Positions 45,839 to 55,007 of a stretch of DNA of 64,000 bases are shown here, piece after piece. Made by a program: the position numbers and the translations under genes. Each line of letters opens with the position of its first letter. Position 1 is the first letter of the stretch. Source of the stretch: DASRDU01 sp035560235 (GTDB lineage: Bacteria; Acidobacteriota; Blastocatellia; RBC074); assembly GCA_035560235.1 (NCBI GenBank), contig DATMAG010000018.1, forward strand, positions 9,677-73,676. Direction: 5' to 3'. The notes under the pieces are model-generated. The model was not told where the DNA came from and did no database searches. It worked only from the letters and a program-made list of their open reading frames with translations.

Positions 45839-46680
45839 ACCGACACCTCCGCTTTGATGGGCGGGTGATGCTGATAACCGGTCAGCTCGAAATCCTCGTA
45901 TTTGAAATCGAAGATGCTGCTGATGGCCGGATTGATTTTCATCTGCGGCGGCGCAAAAGGCGCGCGCGCGAGTTGCAGCCGCGCCTGATCGAGATGATTC
46001 AGGTACAGGTGCGCGTCACCGAAGGTGTGGATGAATTCGCCCGGCTGCAGGTGACAAACCTGCGCGACCATCATCGTCAGCAGGGCATAGGAAGCGATGT
46101 TGAATGGCACGCCGAGAAAGACATCGGCTGAACGCTGATACATCTGGCACGAGAGCCTGCCTGCGGCAACATAAAACTGAAAGAATGAATGGCACGGCGG
46201 CAGCGCGACCTTGTCAGCAAACGACGGGTTGTAAGCGACAACGAGCAGACGCCGGGAATCGGGATTGCTTTTGATCTGCCGGATGACCTGCGAAATCTGA
46301 TCAAGGTGCGTCCCGTCCGGGTTCGGCCACGAACGCCACATCGAACCGTAAATGCCCTGACCGAGTTCGCCGTCTGCATCGGCCCATTCATTCCAGATCG
46401 TGACGCCGTTTTCGGTCAGGTAGCGGATGTTCGTGTCGCCGCGCAGAAACCAGAGCAGTTCGTGAATGATTGATTTCAGGTGCAGCTTCTTTGTGGTCAG
46501 CAGCGGAAAGCCTTCATTCAGACAAAAGCGCATCTGATGCCCGAAGATGGAAAGCGTGCCGGTGCCGGTGCGGTCATCTTTTTTTGTGCCGCGTTCGAGG
46601 ATGAGGCGGAGCAGGTCGAGATATTGTTCCTCTCCGCGATTGACGGGTGCGCCGGTCAGCGCTGATTCGACAGCAGACAT
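45835..46680 (-). CDS. thyA: Thymidylate synthase ThyA
   Basis: Protein of 281 residues from ATG 46680, preceded by AGGAGA at eight bases. An in-frame extension upstream would translate a repeat element and is rejected. It has the RTGTGTLSIFG and FPLLTTKK segments, the catalytic Cys163 in LPPCHSFFQFYV, SCQMYQRSADVFLGVPFNIASYA and the GDAHLYLNHLDQ segment. It methylates dUMP to dTMP using methylene-tetrahydrofolate. Overlaps folA by four bases. Confidence 0.97.
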   Translation of the reverse strand: MSAVESALTGAPVNRGEEQYLDLLRLILERGTKKDDRTGTGTLSIFGHQMRFCLNEGFPLLTTKKLHLKSIIHELLWFLRGDTNIRYLTENGVTIWNEWADADGELGQGIYGSMWRSWPNPDGTHLDQISQVIRQIKSNPDSRRLLVVAYNPSFADKVALPPCHSFFQFYVAAGRLSCQMYQRSADVFLGVPFNIASYALLTMMVAQVCHLQPGEFIHTFGDAHLYLNHLDQARLQLARAPFAPPQMKINPAISSIFDFKYEDFELTGYQHHPPIKAEVSV

Positions 46681-47161
46681 AAATGATTTCTCCTGATCTG
46701 ATAGTGACAACCGATGCGACCACAATATAGCAGCGAACCCACAGAGGGTACAGACACACGCATCAGGCCGGGAGCACCGGTTTGGAGTGCAGGCTGCCAG
46801 CCTGCAGAAACTGCCCTTGTCTGATGACTGGCAGGCTGGCAGCCTGCGCTCCAAACCGGTGCTCTGCAGGCTGGCAGCCTGCGCTCCAGGCTGATGCTCC
46901 CAGGCTGCGCGCTCGGGCTGAAGCAACTGGCTTTGCATCGGGAAGCGGCAGTTTGGCGAACATCAGCGCGAGGCTGGTGAAAGTGAATGCAATTATGAGA
47001 GCGGAACCGGCGGGCTGATTTTTCCGACAGTTTTCGTGGTTGACGCCTGGTGATGTGTCAGGTAGATTTGCCTTTCTTCGGGCGCAGCAGCTTGAGCGCC
47101 GGGAGTGACCTGACAATCCTGACTTTGCAGTAACAACACCCCGCAGTACAAACGATAAAAG
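46681..47161. other. Divergent gap between thyA and glucan phosphorylase
   Basis: This 481-base region holds a strong hairpin element (46772-46864) and an extra copy of its arm (to about 46888). I see no gene in the rest. Both flanking promoters must lie here; no clear promoter hexamers were identified. Confidence 0.5.
46772..46864. repeat. Near-perfect 34-bp inverted repeat hairpin (GCAGGC type)
   Basis: Arms 46772-46805 and 46831-46864 differ at one position. The core TTTGGAG(C/T)GCAGGCTGCC closely matches the element at 33426-33540. A third partial arm copy (TGCAGGCTGGCAGCCTGCG, then CTCC) follows at 46865-46888. Confidence 0.95.
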
Positions 47162-49336
47162 ATGAACAACTCGAAAAATGGCGATACTCCCTTGCCGCAG
47201 CGCATTGCGCGACTGGGCGAACTGGCCGGGAATCTCTGGTGGAGCTGGCATCCGGAAGCGGCCTGGCTGTTTCAGAATCTCGACAAGACCCTCTGGGAAA
47301 TCACTCATCACAATCCCGTCAAACTTCTGAGCGAAATCCCGCGTGAACGGCTCGAAGCTGCTGCCGCTGATCCAGGCTTTCTGCGCCGCTATGACGGCGT
47401 GATGATGGAGTTCGACCGCAGCCTCAAAGCGAGCCGCACCTGGTTCAGAGAAAAATATCCGAACCTGACCGACCGTACAATTGCCTATTTCTCGGCTGAA
47501 TTCGGCGTGCACAGTTCGCTGCCGATCTATTCGGGCGGGCTGGGCATTCTGGCCGGCGATCACTGCAAGGAAGCGAACGATCTGGGGCTGCCGCTCGTCG
47601 GAGCCGGATTTATTTATCCGCAGGGTTATTTCAAGCAGCGCATTTCGGCCACTGGACGGCAGGAGGCTCTTTACGAGCGGCTCGATTACCGCACCGCGCC
47701 GCTTGAGGCTGTGATGTCGCGCGAAGGTGAGCGGGGGCTGCTGAAGCTGGAACTGTGCAATCGCGTGATTCATGCGGCGGTCTGGCGCGTGCGGCTCGGC
47801 TCGGTCTCGCTCTATCTGATGGATACCGACGTTGAAGAGAATGAACCCTGGGATCGTGAGCTGTCGGCGCGGCTCTATGGCGGGGATCGTTCGACGCGAC
47901 TGGTGCAGGAGATTGTGCTGGGCATCGGCGGCGTGCGGATGCTGAATGCTGTCGGCATTCGCCCTTCAGTCTTTCACGCCAACGAAGGTCACGCGGCGTT
48001 TCTGATGCTCGAACGCATCCGGCAGTTTGTGCAGGAGGGTATGAGCTTTGACGAAGCTGCCGAAATCGTGCGCGCGACTTCGATCTTCACCACGCACACG
48101 CCGGTTCCGGCAGGGCACGATGCCTTTCAGTACAGTCTGATCGAACAGGCATTCTCAGGTTACTGGGAGCAGCTCGGCATCAGCCGCGAACGTTTTCTTT
48201 CGCTCGGTGAATATTCTGATGGCAACGGCGGCAACAATTTCAATATGACGGCGCTCGCGCTGCGGCTGAGCAATCACTGCAACGGGGTGAGCGAACTCAA
48301 CGGCAAAATCTCGCGGCAGATGTGGATGCCGCTCTACAACCTGCCGGAAGAGAAAGTGCCGATCACGCACGTCACCAACGGGATTCACACGCCGACCTGG
48401 ATTGCGCCGGAACTCGACCGGCTTTATGACAAGTTCCTGGGCCGCGACTGGCTTGAGCATCACGACGATCCGAAACTCTGGGAACGGCTGGCCGATCTGC
48501 CCGATCAGGATTTGTGGAACCTGCACATGCGGCTCAAGCACAAGCTGCACGGGTTCATCCGTGAACGCGCGCGGCAGAAGTGGATGGCTGACGGCACCAA
48601 TCCGACCCATGTTCTGGCTTCGGGTACGCTGCTCAATCCCGAAGCGCTGACCGTCGGCTTTGCGCGTCGCTTTGCGACCTACAAACGGGCGATGCTCGTC
48701 TTCCGCGATATTGAGCGGCTCAAGAAGATCCTGCAGGATCAGTGGCGTCCGGTGCAGTTCATCTTTGCGGGCAAGGCGCACCCGGACGACGCGCCGGGCC
48801 GCAATCTGATTCACGAACTCTACAACCTCGCGCGCGATCACAATATGGGCGGGCACATCGCCTTCATCGAGGATTTTGATATTCACGTCGGCAAGCATCT
48901 CTATCGCGGCGTGGACGTCTGGCTCAACAATCCGCGCCCGCCGCTCGAAGCGAGCGGAACGAGCGGGATGAAGGCCGCCGCCAACGGCGTGCCTTCACTG
49001 AGCGTGCTCGACGGCTGGTGGTATGAAGGCTACAAGGGCACCAACGGCTGGGCGATTGACGGCGATCCGCTGGCGCAGATGAGTGAGGAGGAGCGCGACA
49101 TTGCCGATGTGGAATCACTCTATCGCGTCCTGGAAGACGAAATCGTGCCGCTCTTTTTCGAGCGCGATTCTGACGGCGTGCCGCGTCGCTGGGTGCAGGT
49201 GATGAAGGAGGTCATTCGCACTGTCGCCCCCGCTTACAGCGCCCGCCGCATGGTCAGGGAGTACACCGACCGGATGTACGTTCCGGCCATGCTTTCGCAG
49301 GTGAAAGACAAGGCTGAGGATTCTGCGGCTTCGTAA
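47162..49336 (+). CDS. glgP: Alpha-glucan phosphorylase (TIGR02094-type)
   Basis: Protein of 724 residues, the shorter type of glycogen/alpha-glucan phosphorylase. The N-terminal RIARLGELAGNLWWSWHPEA is typical of the TIGR02094 group. It has AYFSAEFGVHSSLPIYSGGLG, FHANEGHAAF, the THTPVPAGHD segment and the PLP-binding lysine at Lys604 in EASGTSGMKAAANG. It degrades glycogen or maltodextrin with phosphate to glucose-1-phosphate in the cytoplasm. Alone on the plus strand, followed by a strong stem-loop. Confidence 0.93.
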   Translation: MNNSKNGDTPLPQRIARLGELAGNLWWSWHPEAAWLFQNLDKTLWEITHHNPVKLLSEIPRERLEAAAADPGFLRRYDGVMMEFDRSLKASRTWFREKYPNLTDRTIAYFSAEFGVHSSLPIYSGGLGILAGDHCKEANDLGLPLVGAGFIYPQGYFKQRISATGRQEALYERLDYRTAPLEAVMSREGERGLLKLELCNRVIHAAVWRVRLGSVSLYLMDTDVEENEPWDRELSARLYGGDRSTRLVQEIVLGIGGVRMLNAVGIRPSVFHANEGHAAFLMLERIRQFVQEGMSFDEAAEIVRATSIFTTHTPVPAGHDAFQYSLIEQAFSGYWEQLGISRERFLSLGEYSDGNGGNNFNMTALALRLSNHCNGVSELNGKISRQMWMPLYNLPEEKVPITHVTNGIHTPTWIAPELDRLYDKFLGRDWLEHHDDPKLWERLADLPDQDLWNLHMRLKHKLHGFIRERARQKWMADGTNPTHVLASGTLLNPEALTVGFARRFATYKRAMLVFRDIERLKKILQDQWRPVQFIFAGKAHPDDAPGRNLIHELYNLARDHNMGGHIAFIEDFDIHVGKHLYRGVDVWLNNPRPPLEASGTSGMKAAANGVPSLSVLDGWWYEGYKGTNGWAIDGDPLAQMSEEERDIADVESLYRVLEDEIVPLFFERDSDGVPRRWVQVMKEVIRTVAPAYSARRMVREYTDRMYVPAMLSQVKDKAEDSAAS

Positions 49337-49364
49337 TCGCGCCCGGCACGACGTGAACGAATGT

Positions 49365-49405
49365 CGCGCCTCTGTGAGGCGTGGGTTCAGCCTCACACAG
49401 GCGCG
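49365..49405 (+). terminator. 16-bp stem-loop after glucan phosphorylase
   Basis: CGCGCCTCTGTGAGGC and GCCTCACACAGGCGCG pair with one mismatch around a nine-base loop, about 28 bases after the stop codon. There is no long T tract, so termination by this stem alone is plausible but not certain. Confidence 0.65.
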
Positions 49406-49709
49406 ATGAGTTTGATGGAATGTCTGCCAAATTGATGAATGACCGGTCTCATCGGCAGAGACAGCACCGGAAAAATCCGAAATTACCTCTGTCCTGACCT
49501 CACCCCTCGCCGCGGCTGCTGGTATAATTCGGCGCACATCCCCTGCAACATCTCTGATGATTATTCCGGATGCCGGAACTGACAGTTCTGCGCCTTCGGT
49601 CAGGCGTCGTCTTCGCGCTGACCGTGAGGGCTGAACACATTTTGTTCGTTGTGTCTCCGGGGTGATCCAGGCCATCGCAGTCCAAAAACCGGAAGAAAAG
49701 GAGGGAGCA
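49406..49709. other. Upstream region of WD40 protein gene, no gene seen
   Basis: About 300 bases without a credible gene. An extended -10 element (TGGTATAAT, 49521-49529 region) lies about 180 bases before the WD40 start and would give a long leader. The rest shows nothing I can name. Confidence 0.4.
49521..49528 (+). promoter_or_regulatory. Possible extended -10 promoter element
   Basis: The sequence TGGTATAAT, around 49521-49528, has the TG dinucleotide one base before a perfect TATAAT. No -35 at standard spacing is seen. Confidence 0.3.
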
Positions 49710-52244
49710 ATGTGCATCACGAAAAAGCAGCATTCGGGCAAGGGGGCAGGCGCAGCACCGGGATCAGTCCTGATGAAAACTCTGCGGCGAGGTGTTCTTT
49801 GTTTCAGCCTGATAATCGCGTGGCTGACCCCGCACCAGGCAGCAGGGCAGGGTAAAGCGGACATTACCTGGTTCGGCCCCGGACACTGGACAGTCAGCGC
49901 CGTGGCGATTTCGCCTGACGGACAGACCCTGGCGACGGCCAGCGATCAGGACGAAACCATCAAGCTCTGGCGCCTGTCGGACGGGAAGCTGATTCAGACG
50001 CTCACCAGACATCTGGCCGGAGTCTGGTCGGTCGCCTTCTCGCCGGACGGGCAGTACCTGGCGACGAGCGGCGATACGGCTTATGGCAGCGGCGTCAGCA
50101 ACGTCATGCTCTGGCGCGTTTCAGATGGCAGCTTCGTTCGCGACTTCAACGCGCCGACCTCATCGCTGTCATATTCAGTCGCGTTTTCACCCGACGGGCA
50201 GACGCTCGCCGGGACGAACGGCGAAATGGTTCAGCTGTGGCGCGTCTCTGACGGGACGTTTCTGCGCTCGCTCGACGGACACACCTTTACGGTCTTTTCG
50301 GTAGCCTTCTCGCCCGACAATCAGACGCTCGCTTCCGGCAGCGGCGATAACACGATCAAACTCTGGCGCTACACGGACGGGACACTGCTGCGCACGCTCA
50401 ACGGGCATACGAACTTCGTCAACTCGGTCGCCTTTTCACCCGACGGCGCGACGCTCGGATCGGGCAGCTGGGATCAGAGTGTGAAATTGTGGCGCGTCTC
50501 TGACGGCGCGCTGCTGCGGACGCTCAACGGGCATACAGATCAGGTGCGTTCAGTGGCCTTCTCGCCGGACGGCGCAAATATCGCCTCGGGAAGCTGGGAC
50601 AGCACAGTCAAAGTGTGGCGCGTCTCTGATGGCGGGCTGATTCGCACTCTGACGACTTCGGGCATGCTCGGAGTGAATGCCGTCGCGTACAAATCCGACG
50701 GGCAGACGCTTGCGTCGGGCGGCCTGGACGGCAAGGCGCGGTTGTGGCGCGTCTCTGACGGCGCGCTGCTGAACACGCTCGGCTATCACACCAACACAGT
50801 GGCGAGCGTGGCCATCTCCGGTGACGGGCAGACTCTGGCTTCGGGCAATTACGATCAGACGACGAGGTTGTGGCGCGTCTCTGACGGAACGATGCTGCGC
50901 ACGCTCATCGGTCATATGGACCGCGTGAATTCGGTCGCCATATCGCCCGGCAATCAGATGGTCGCTTCAGGCGCAGGTTCGCCGCCGCCTGACACCAGGG
51001 ATCCGAGCATCAAGCTGTGGCGGCTCTCTGACGGCGCCCTGTTGCGGACGCTGCCCGGACATCAGGGCGGAACCTTTGCCGTCGCCTTTTCAACTGACAG
51101 TCAGATGGTCGGGTCGGGCGGCTTCGACAAGAATGTGAAGCTGTGGAATGCAAACACCGGAACCCTGATTCGCACGCTGACCGGGCATACCAATCAGATT
51201 CTTTCAGTCGCGTTCTCACCTGACGGGCAGAACATTGCTTCTGCCGGGAGCGATACAACAATCAGAATCTGGCGTTTGTCTGACGGCGCGCTGCTGCGCA
51301 CGATCACTTCGACGGCTTCGATTCACGCCATCGCTTATTCGCCCGACGGGCAGACGATTTCAGGGGCCGAAGAGGCTTACGGCAACAACCTCAAACTGTG
51401 GCGTGTTTCGGACGGCTCGCTGATCCGCACGATCAATGCCGATCCGAACGGATTCCTGCAGTCAACGGCCTTTTCGCCTGACGGGGCGACAGTCGAATCG
51501 GGATCGGGTTATTCGCGCAGCTTCAGCCTCTGGCGTGTGGCTGACGGCGCGCTCATCAAAACATACGATCAGGAGACGGGCTGGGGAATCACGCCGATGC
51601 TGCCGTTTGTCTTCACGCCTGACGGCGCGCTCTTCGGTTACGGGCGCACTGACGCGACGGTGGTGATGGCGCGCAACAATGCCTCCACTTCGTGCACATA
51701 TTCGATTTCACCGACGAGCGCGAACTATCCGGCGAGCGGCGGAACGGGCACTGTTTCAGTCACTGCGCCGGGCGGCTGCAACTGGACAGCGGTGAGCAAT
51801 GCGAGCTGGATTCACATTACCGCCGGAACGAGCGGCAGCGGCAACGGCACTGTCAGTTACTCGGTGGATCAGAACACCGGCACCGGCTCGCGCACCGGCA
51901 CGATGACGATTGCGGGACAGACCTTCACCGTGACGCAGGACGGCGCGACACAGAGCGTCCCGAATGCGCCGACGAACCTGGCCGCGACGGCTGTCTCCTC
52001 AGGTCAGATCAATCTCTCCTGGACTGACAATGCAAATAACGAGGACGGCTTCAAGGTCGAACGGTGTCAGGGGACGAGTTGCACCAACTTCACCCAGATC
52101 GCGCAGGTCGGCGCGAATGTGACCAGCTTCAGCAACACCGGACTCAGCGCGGGCACGACCTATCGTTACCGCGTGCGAGCCTTCAACGCTGCAGGCAATT
52201 CGGCCTACTCCAACATTGCTGCCGCAAGAACGAAGTTCAGGTGA
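49710..52244 (+). CDS. Exported WD40 protein with BACON and fibronectin III domains
   Basis: Protein of 844 residues. The ATG at 49710 has AGGAGG at six bases; the signal segment (MKTLRRGVLCFSLIIAWL) begins about 21 residues later. Residues about 60-655 are fourteen WD40 repeats of about 42 residues (V..VAFSPDGQTLASGS.D..IKLWRVSDG.LLRTL), enough for two seven-bladed propellers. The repeats lack the final WD dipeptide form of eukaryotic repeats and often have LWRVSDG. A BACON domain (about 661-745, NASWIHITAGTSGSGNGTV) and a fibronectin III domain (about 751-842) follow. Probably an extracellular binding or scaffolding protein. Ligand unknown. Confidence 0.92.
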   Translation: MCITKKQHSGKGAGAAPGSVLMKTLRRGVLCFSLIIAWLTPHQAAGQGKADITWFGPGHWTVSAVAISPDGQTLATASDQDETIKLWRLSDGKLIQTLTRHLAGVWSVAFSPDGQYLATSGDTAYGSGVSNVMLWRVSDGSFVRDFNAPTSSLSYSVAFSPDGQTLAGTNGEMVQLWRVSDGTFLRSLDGHTFTVFSVAFSPDNQTLASGSGDNTIKLWRYTDGTLLRTLNGHTNFVNSVAFSPDGATLGSGSWDQSVKLWRVSDGALLRTLNGHTDQVRSVAFSPDGANIASGSWDSTVKVWRVSDGGLIRTLTTSGMLGVNAVAYKSDGQTLASGGLDGKARLWRVSDGALLNTLGYHTNTVASVAISGDGQTLASGNYDQTTRLWRVSDGTMLRTLIGHMDRVNSVAISPGNQMVASGAGSPPPDTRDPSIKLWRLSDGALLRTLPGHQGGTFAVAFSTDSQMVGSGGFDKNVKLWNANTGTLIRTLTGHTNQILSVAFSPDGQNIASAGSDTTIRIWRLSDGALLRTITSTASIHAIAYSPDGQTISGAEEAYGNNLKLWRVSDGSLIRTINADPNGFLQSTAFSPDGATVESGSGYSRSFSLWRVADGALIKTYDQETGWGITPMLPFVFTPDGALFGYGRTDATVVMARNNASTSCTYSISPTSANYPASGGTGTVSVTAPGGCNWTAVSNASWIHITAGTSGSGNGTVSYSVDQNTGTGSRTGTMTIAGQTFTVTQDGATQSVPNAPTNLAATAVSSGQINLSWTDNANNEDGFKVERCQGTSCTNFTQIAQVGANVTSFSNTGLSAGTTYRYRVRAFNAAGNSAYSNIAAARTKFR

Positions 52245-52586
52245 CCTGATACGGCTGCCAGGTAAATGCGCCGCACGGAGCGTATGGAGCAGTGCAGAAC
52301 AGGCGGCTCCGGCACTTTGAGTAAACCGGGTTTCACCAGGTGGCGGTGTTCGGAGTTCCAGCTTCAGCTGGCTGTTTTCCAGTACGAACAGACCAGCTGA
52401 AGCTGGAACTCCGAACACTGTATTCCAGCAGCCAATGGTGGCGCACAGTCTCACGCCTTCGCCGGTGGTTTGCTCCGCACGCTCCAACTTCTGTGAATCA
52501 ACGCTTCATCCTGCGGCTGAAGGTGATAGAATGTCTGCGGCAGTCATTCCCCGAACTCTGAATGGTTGATTCCCCGACACGCGACA
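52245..52586. other. Intergenic region with a palindrome, no gene seen
   Basis: The 342 bases between the WD40 gene and the hydrolase gene contain the hairpin at 52346-52418. I see no gene. The hydrolase promoter may lie near 52530-52570 but was not identified. Confidence 0.5.
52346..52418. repeat. Palindromic hairpin element (GGAGTTCCAGCTTCAGCTGG type)
   Basis: Arms 52346-52376 and 52387-52418 pair over 31 bases with one single-base bulge and a ten-base loop. The arm contains nested palindromes (CAGCTG). The outer part (TTCGGAG...) is laid out like the GCAGGC-type elements but differs in core. Confidence 0.9.
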
Positions 52587-53660
52587 ATGATCGAAGCCGC
52601 AATTCCTCCGCAGAATTCAGAGCCTCCGCTTCTTCGGACTGTTGCACGCCGCCTGTTGCAGCAGCCGTTTGACCCGCCGCGACCGTTGCGCAACGGCCAT
52701 TCGATGACGATCTTCACGAGCATCTGGCCGCGCCGTTTTGAGCTGCACGAGTGGCCGCACGAAACGCGGACCTTTCAGACCGAGCCGGAAACGCAGGTCG
52801 TTGCTTACTGCCACTGGCAGCCGCAGCGCCACTCGCATCCGACGCTGATCCTCGTTCACGGCCTCGAAGGACACGCTGATCGCGGCTACATGCTCGGCAC
52901 GGCGGAGAAGGCGCTGCGCACGGGTTTCAATGTGATTCGTCAGAACGTGCGCAACTGCGGCGACACCGAGCATCTGACGCCGACGCTCTATCATTCGGGG
53001 CTGACCTGTGATCTGCGCGCGCTGGTGCGGGAACTGATCGAACGCGACGGTCTGAGGGACATCTTCATCATCGGCTTTTCGATGGGCGGCAATCAGGCGC
53101 TCAAACTGGCCGGAGAACTTGGCGAAGATGCGCCGCCAGAGCTGCGCGGCATCGTTGCCATCAGTCCGGCGATTGATCTCGCGGCCTGCTGCGAAGCGAT
53201 TTCGCGGCCACAGTGCCGGATTTATGAAGAGCGATTCCTGCGCAGTCTGAAGGTTCGGATGCGGCGCAAGGCGCAGCTCTTCCCCGGCATTTTTGATCCG
53301 GACAGAATTGATCGCGTGCGCAGCCTGCGAGAGTTCGACGATCTGGTGACCGGGCCGTTCTGGGGCTTCGGCGATTCACGCGGATATTACGCTCAGGCGA
53401 GTTCGCGCCCGCTGCTCAGACACGTTCGCGTGCCGTCGCTGCTGATTACGGCGCAGGACGATCCGTTCATTCCTTACGCGCCGTTCACCGATCCTGAAAT
53501 TGCAGGCAACAAAAATCTGCTGCTGCTCGCGCCGCGTCACGGCGGGCACGTGGGATTTTTTGCGCGCCGGAGGAGTTCTGATTCGTACGAGGATCATTAC
53601 TGGGCCGAAGCGCGGGCCGTTGAATTCTGCCGTCTGGTTGCTGAAGCGGGCGTGTTATAA
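52587..53660 (+). CDS. Alpha/beta hydrolase, YheT-like (COG0429)
   Basis: Protein of 357 residues from ATG 52587; a TTG-started extension of seven residues is possible. The NGHSMTIFTS region near the N-terminus and the LILVHGLEGHADRGYM segment (oxyanion loop) are typical of YheT/ABHD1-3-like hydrolases. The nucleophile is Ser165 in GFSMGGNQ, the acid is probably in TAQDDPFIP and the histidine in PRHGGHVGF. An esterase or lipase role is likely, with unknown substrate. It ends about 15 bases before the CNNM-type gene. Confidence 0.88.
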   Translation: MIEAAIPPQNSEPPLLRTVARRLLQQPFDPPRPLRNGHSMTIFTSIWPRRFELHEWPHETRTFQTEPETQVVAYCHWQPQRHSHPTLILVHGLEGHADRGYMLGTAEKALRTGFNVIRQNVRNCGDTEHLTPTLYHSGLTCDLRALVRELIERDGLRDIFIIGFSMGGNQALKLAGELGEDAPPELRGIVAISPAIDLAACCEAISRPQCRIYEERFLRSLKVRMRRKAQLFPGIFDPDRIDRVRSLREFDDLVTGPFWGFGDSRGYYAQASSRPLLRHVRVPSLLITAQDDPFIPYAPFTDPEIAGNKNLLLLAPRHGGHVGFFARRRSSDSYEDHYWAEARAVEFCRLVAEAGVL

Positions 53661-53675
53661 TCCGGTTCATCCGCC

Positions 53676-55001
53676 ATGGTATTCAAACTCATCAGCATCA
53701 TCCTTCTGGTTCTGGCGAACGGCTTCTTTGTCGCGGTGGAGTTTGCGCTGGTCAGCGTGCGGCGCGCGCGGATTGAACTGCTGGCGAGCAGCGGACGCAG
53801 CGGCGCGAAGGCTGTGCTGCGCGCGCTCGATCACATTGATGCGCTGCTCTCAGCGACGCAGTTCGGCATCACGCTGGCGAGCCTGGCGCTCGGCGCGGTC
53901 GGTGAATCCACCATCGCGCATATAGTCGAACCGGTGCTGCAGGATCTGATGCCGGTCAGAATGTCCGAACTGGCCGCACATACCTTTTCAATCGCGGTCG
54001 CGCTCGCGGTGATCACATATCTGCATCTCGTGCTCGGTGAATACGCGCCGAAGGCTCTGGCCATCGAAAAAGCCGAAGCGATTGCGCTTGCTGTGGCGCG
54101 TCCGATGGAACTCTTCTACAAGACCTTCAAGCCCTTCATCTGGCTGATCAATCGTTCCGGCATCACGCTGCTCAAACTCTTCGGCTTTCATTTCAAGCCC
54201 GGCCATCACCCGGTTTACACCGAAGAAGAGATTCGCCATCTGATCAATCAGAGCCATCAGTCGGGCCATCTCGAACTCGAAGAGAAGACGCTGATTCACA
54301 ACGTCTTCGAATTTGCCGACCTGACCGCCCGCGAAATCATGATCCCGCGCACGGAAATCACGGCGATTGAAGAGCGCGCAAGTCTTGAAGAAGTCGTGCG
54401 GATGTTTCAGACGACGGGCTATTCGCGCCTGCCCGTTTATCACGACAACTTCGACAACATCACCGGCATCCTGCACAACAAGGACGTCATGCCTTACCTG
54501 CTCAAACCTGAGACATTCTCGCTCAGGACCGTGATGCATCAGCCGCTTTTCATCCCCGACACGGCGAAACTCGGTGATGTGCTGCGTCAGTTGCAGCAGA
54601 TGCGCGTTCACCTGGGTGTAGTCGTGGATGAGCACGGCGGCGTCGAAGGGATTCTGACGCTCGAAGACATTCTCGAAGAGATCGTCGGTGAAATTCAGGA
54701 CGAACACGATGAAGCTCTCGTTGACCGCACGCGCGAACGCGGCAACGGTATTTACAGCATCGAAGGCGGCATGTCCGTGCGCGAAATCAATCGCCGCTTC
54801 AATCTGAACCTGCCCGAATCGGAAGATTACACGACCATTGCCGGATTTATGATTTCGCAGGCCGGGCGGCTGCTCGTGCCGAACGATTCGGTACAGTGGA
54901 ACGGCACTAAATTCACGGTCGAGCGCGTCGCCCGCCGTCGCATCACGCGCGTTCGCATGGAGACAGTCCCCGAACCATCAGCCGTCGAAGCGGCTCACTG
55001 A
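53676..55001 (+). CDS. Hemolysin/CorC-CNNM family membrane protein
   Basis: Protein of 441 residues. The N-terminal DUF21/CNNM transmembrane domain (about 1-190) has three to four hydrophobic helices and the LVLGEYAPKALAIE motif. Two CBS domains follow (about 205-330; MIPRTEITAIE and VDEHGGVEGILTLEDILEEIVGEI), then a CorC/HlyC-type C-terminal domain (about 345-430). Members are proposed magnesium/cobalt exporters or ion-regulated proteins; hemolysis is not implied. A TGTTATAAT extended -10-like element lies just before the start. Confidence 0.92.
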   Translation: MVFKLISIILLVLANGFFVAVEFALVSVRRARIELLASSGRSGAKAVLRALDHIDALLSATQFGITLASLALGAVGESTIAHIVEPVLQDLMPVRMSELAAHTFSIAVALAVITYLHLVLGEYAPKALAIEKAEAIALAVARPMELFYKTFKPFIWLINRSGITLLKLFGFHFKPGHHPVYTEEEIRHLINQSHQSGHLELEEKTLIHNVFEFADLTAREIMIPRTEITAIEERASLEEVVRMFQTTGYSRLPVYHDNFDNITGILHNKDVMPYLLKPETFSLRTVMHQPLFIPDTAKLGDVLRQLQQMRVHLGVVVDEHGGVEGILTLEDILEEIVGEIQDEHDEALVDRTRERGNGIYSIEGGMSVREINRRFNLNLPESEDYTTIAGFMISQAGRLLVPNDSVQWNGTKFTVERVARRRITRVRMETVPEPSAVEAAH

Positions 55002-55007
55002 TCCGTC

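Noticed and set aside
46681..46938. N-terminal extension of ThyA
   Set aside because: The extension would translate a palindromic repeat; the ATG at 46680 has a good ribosome site and gives a normal ThyA length.
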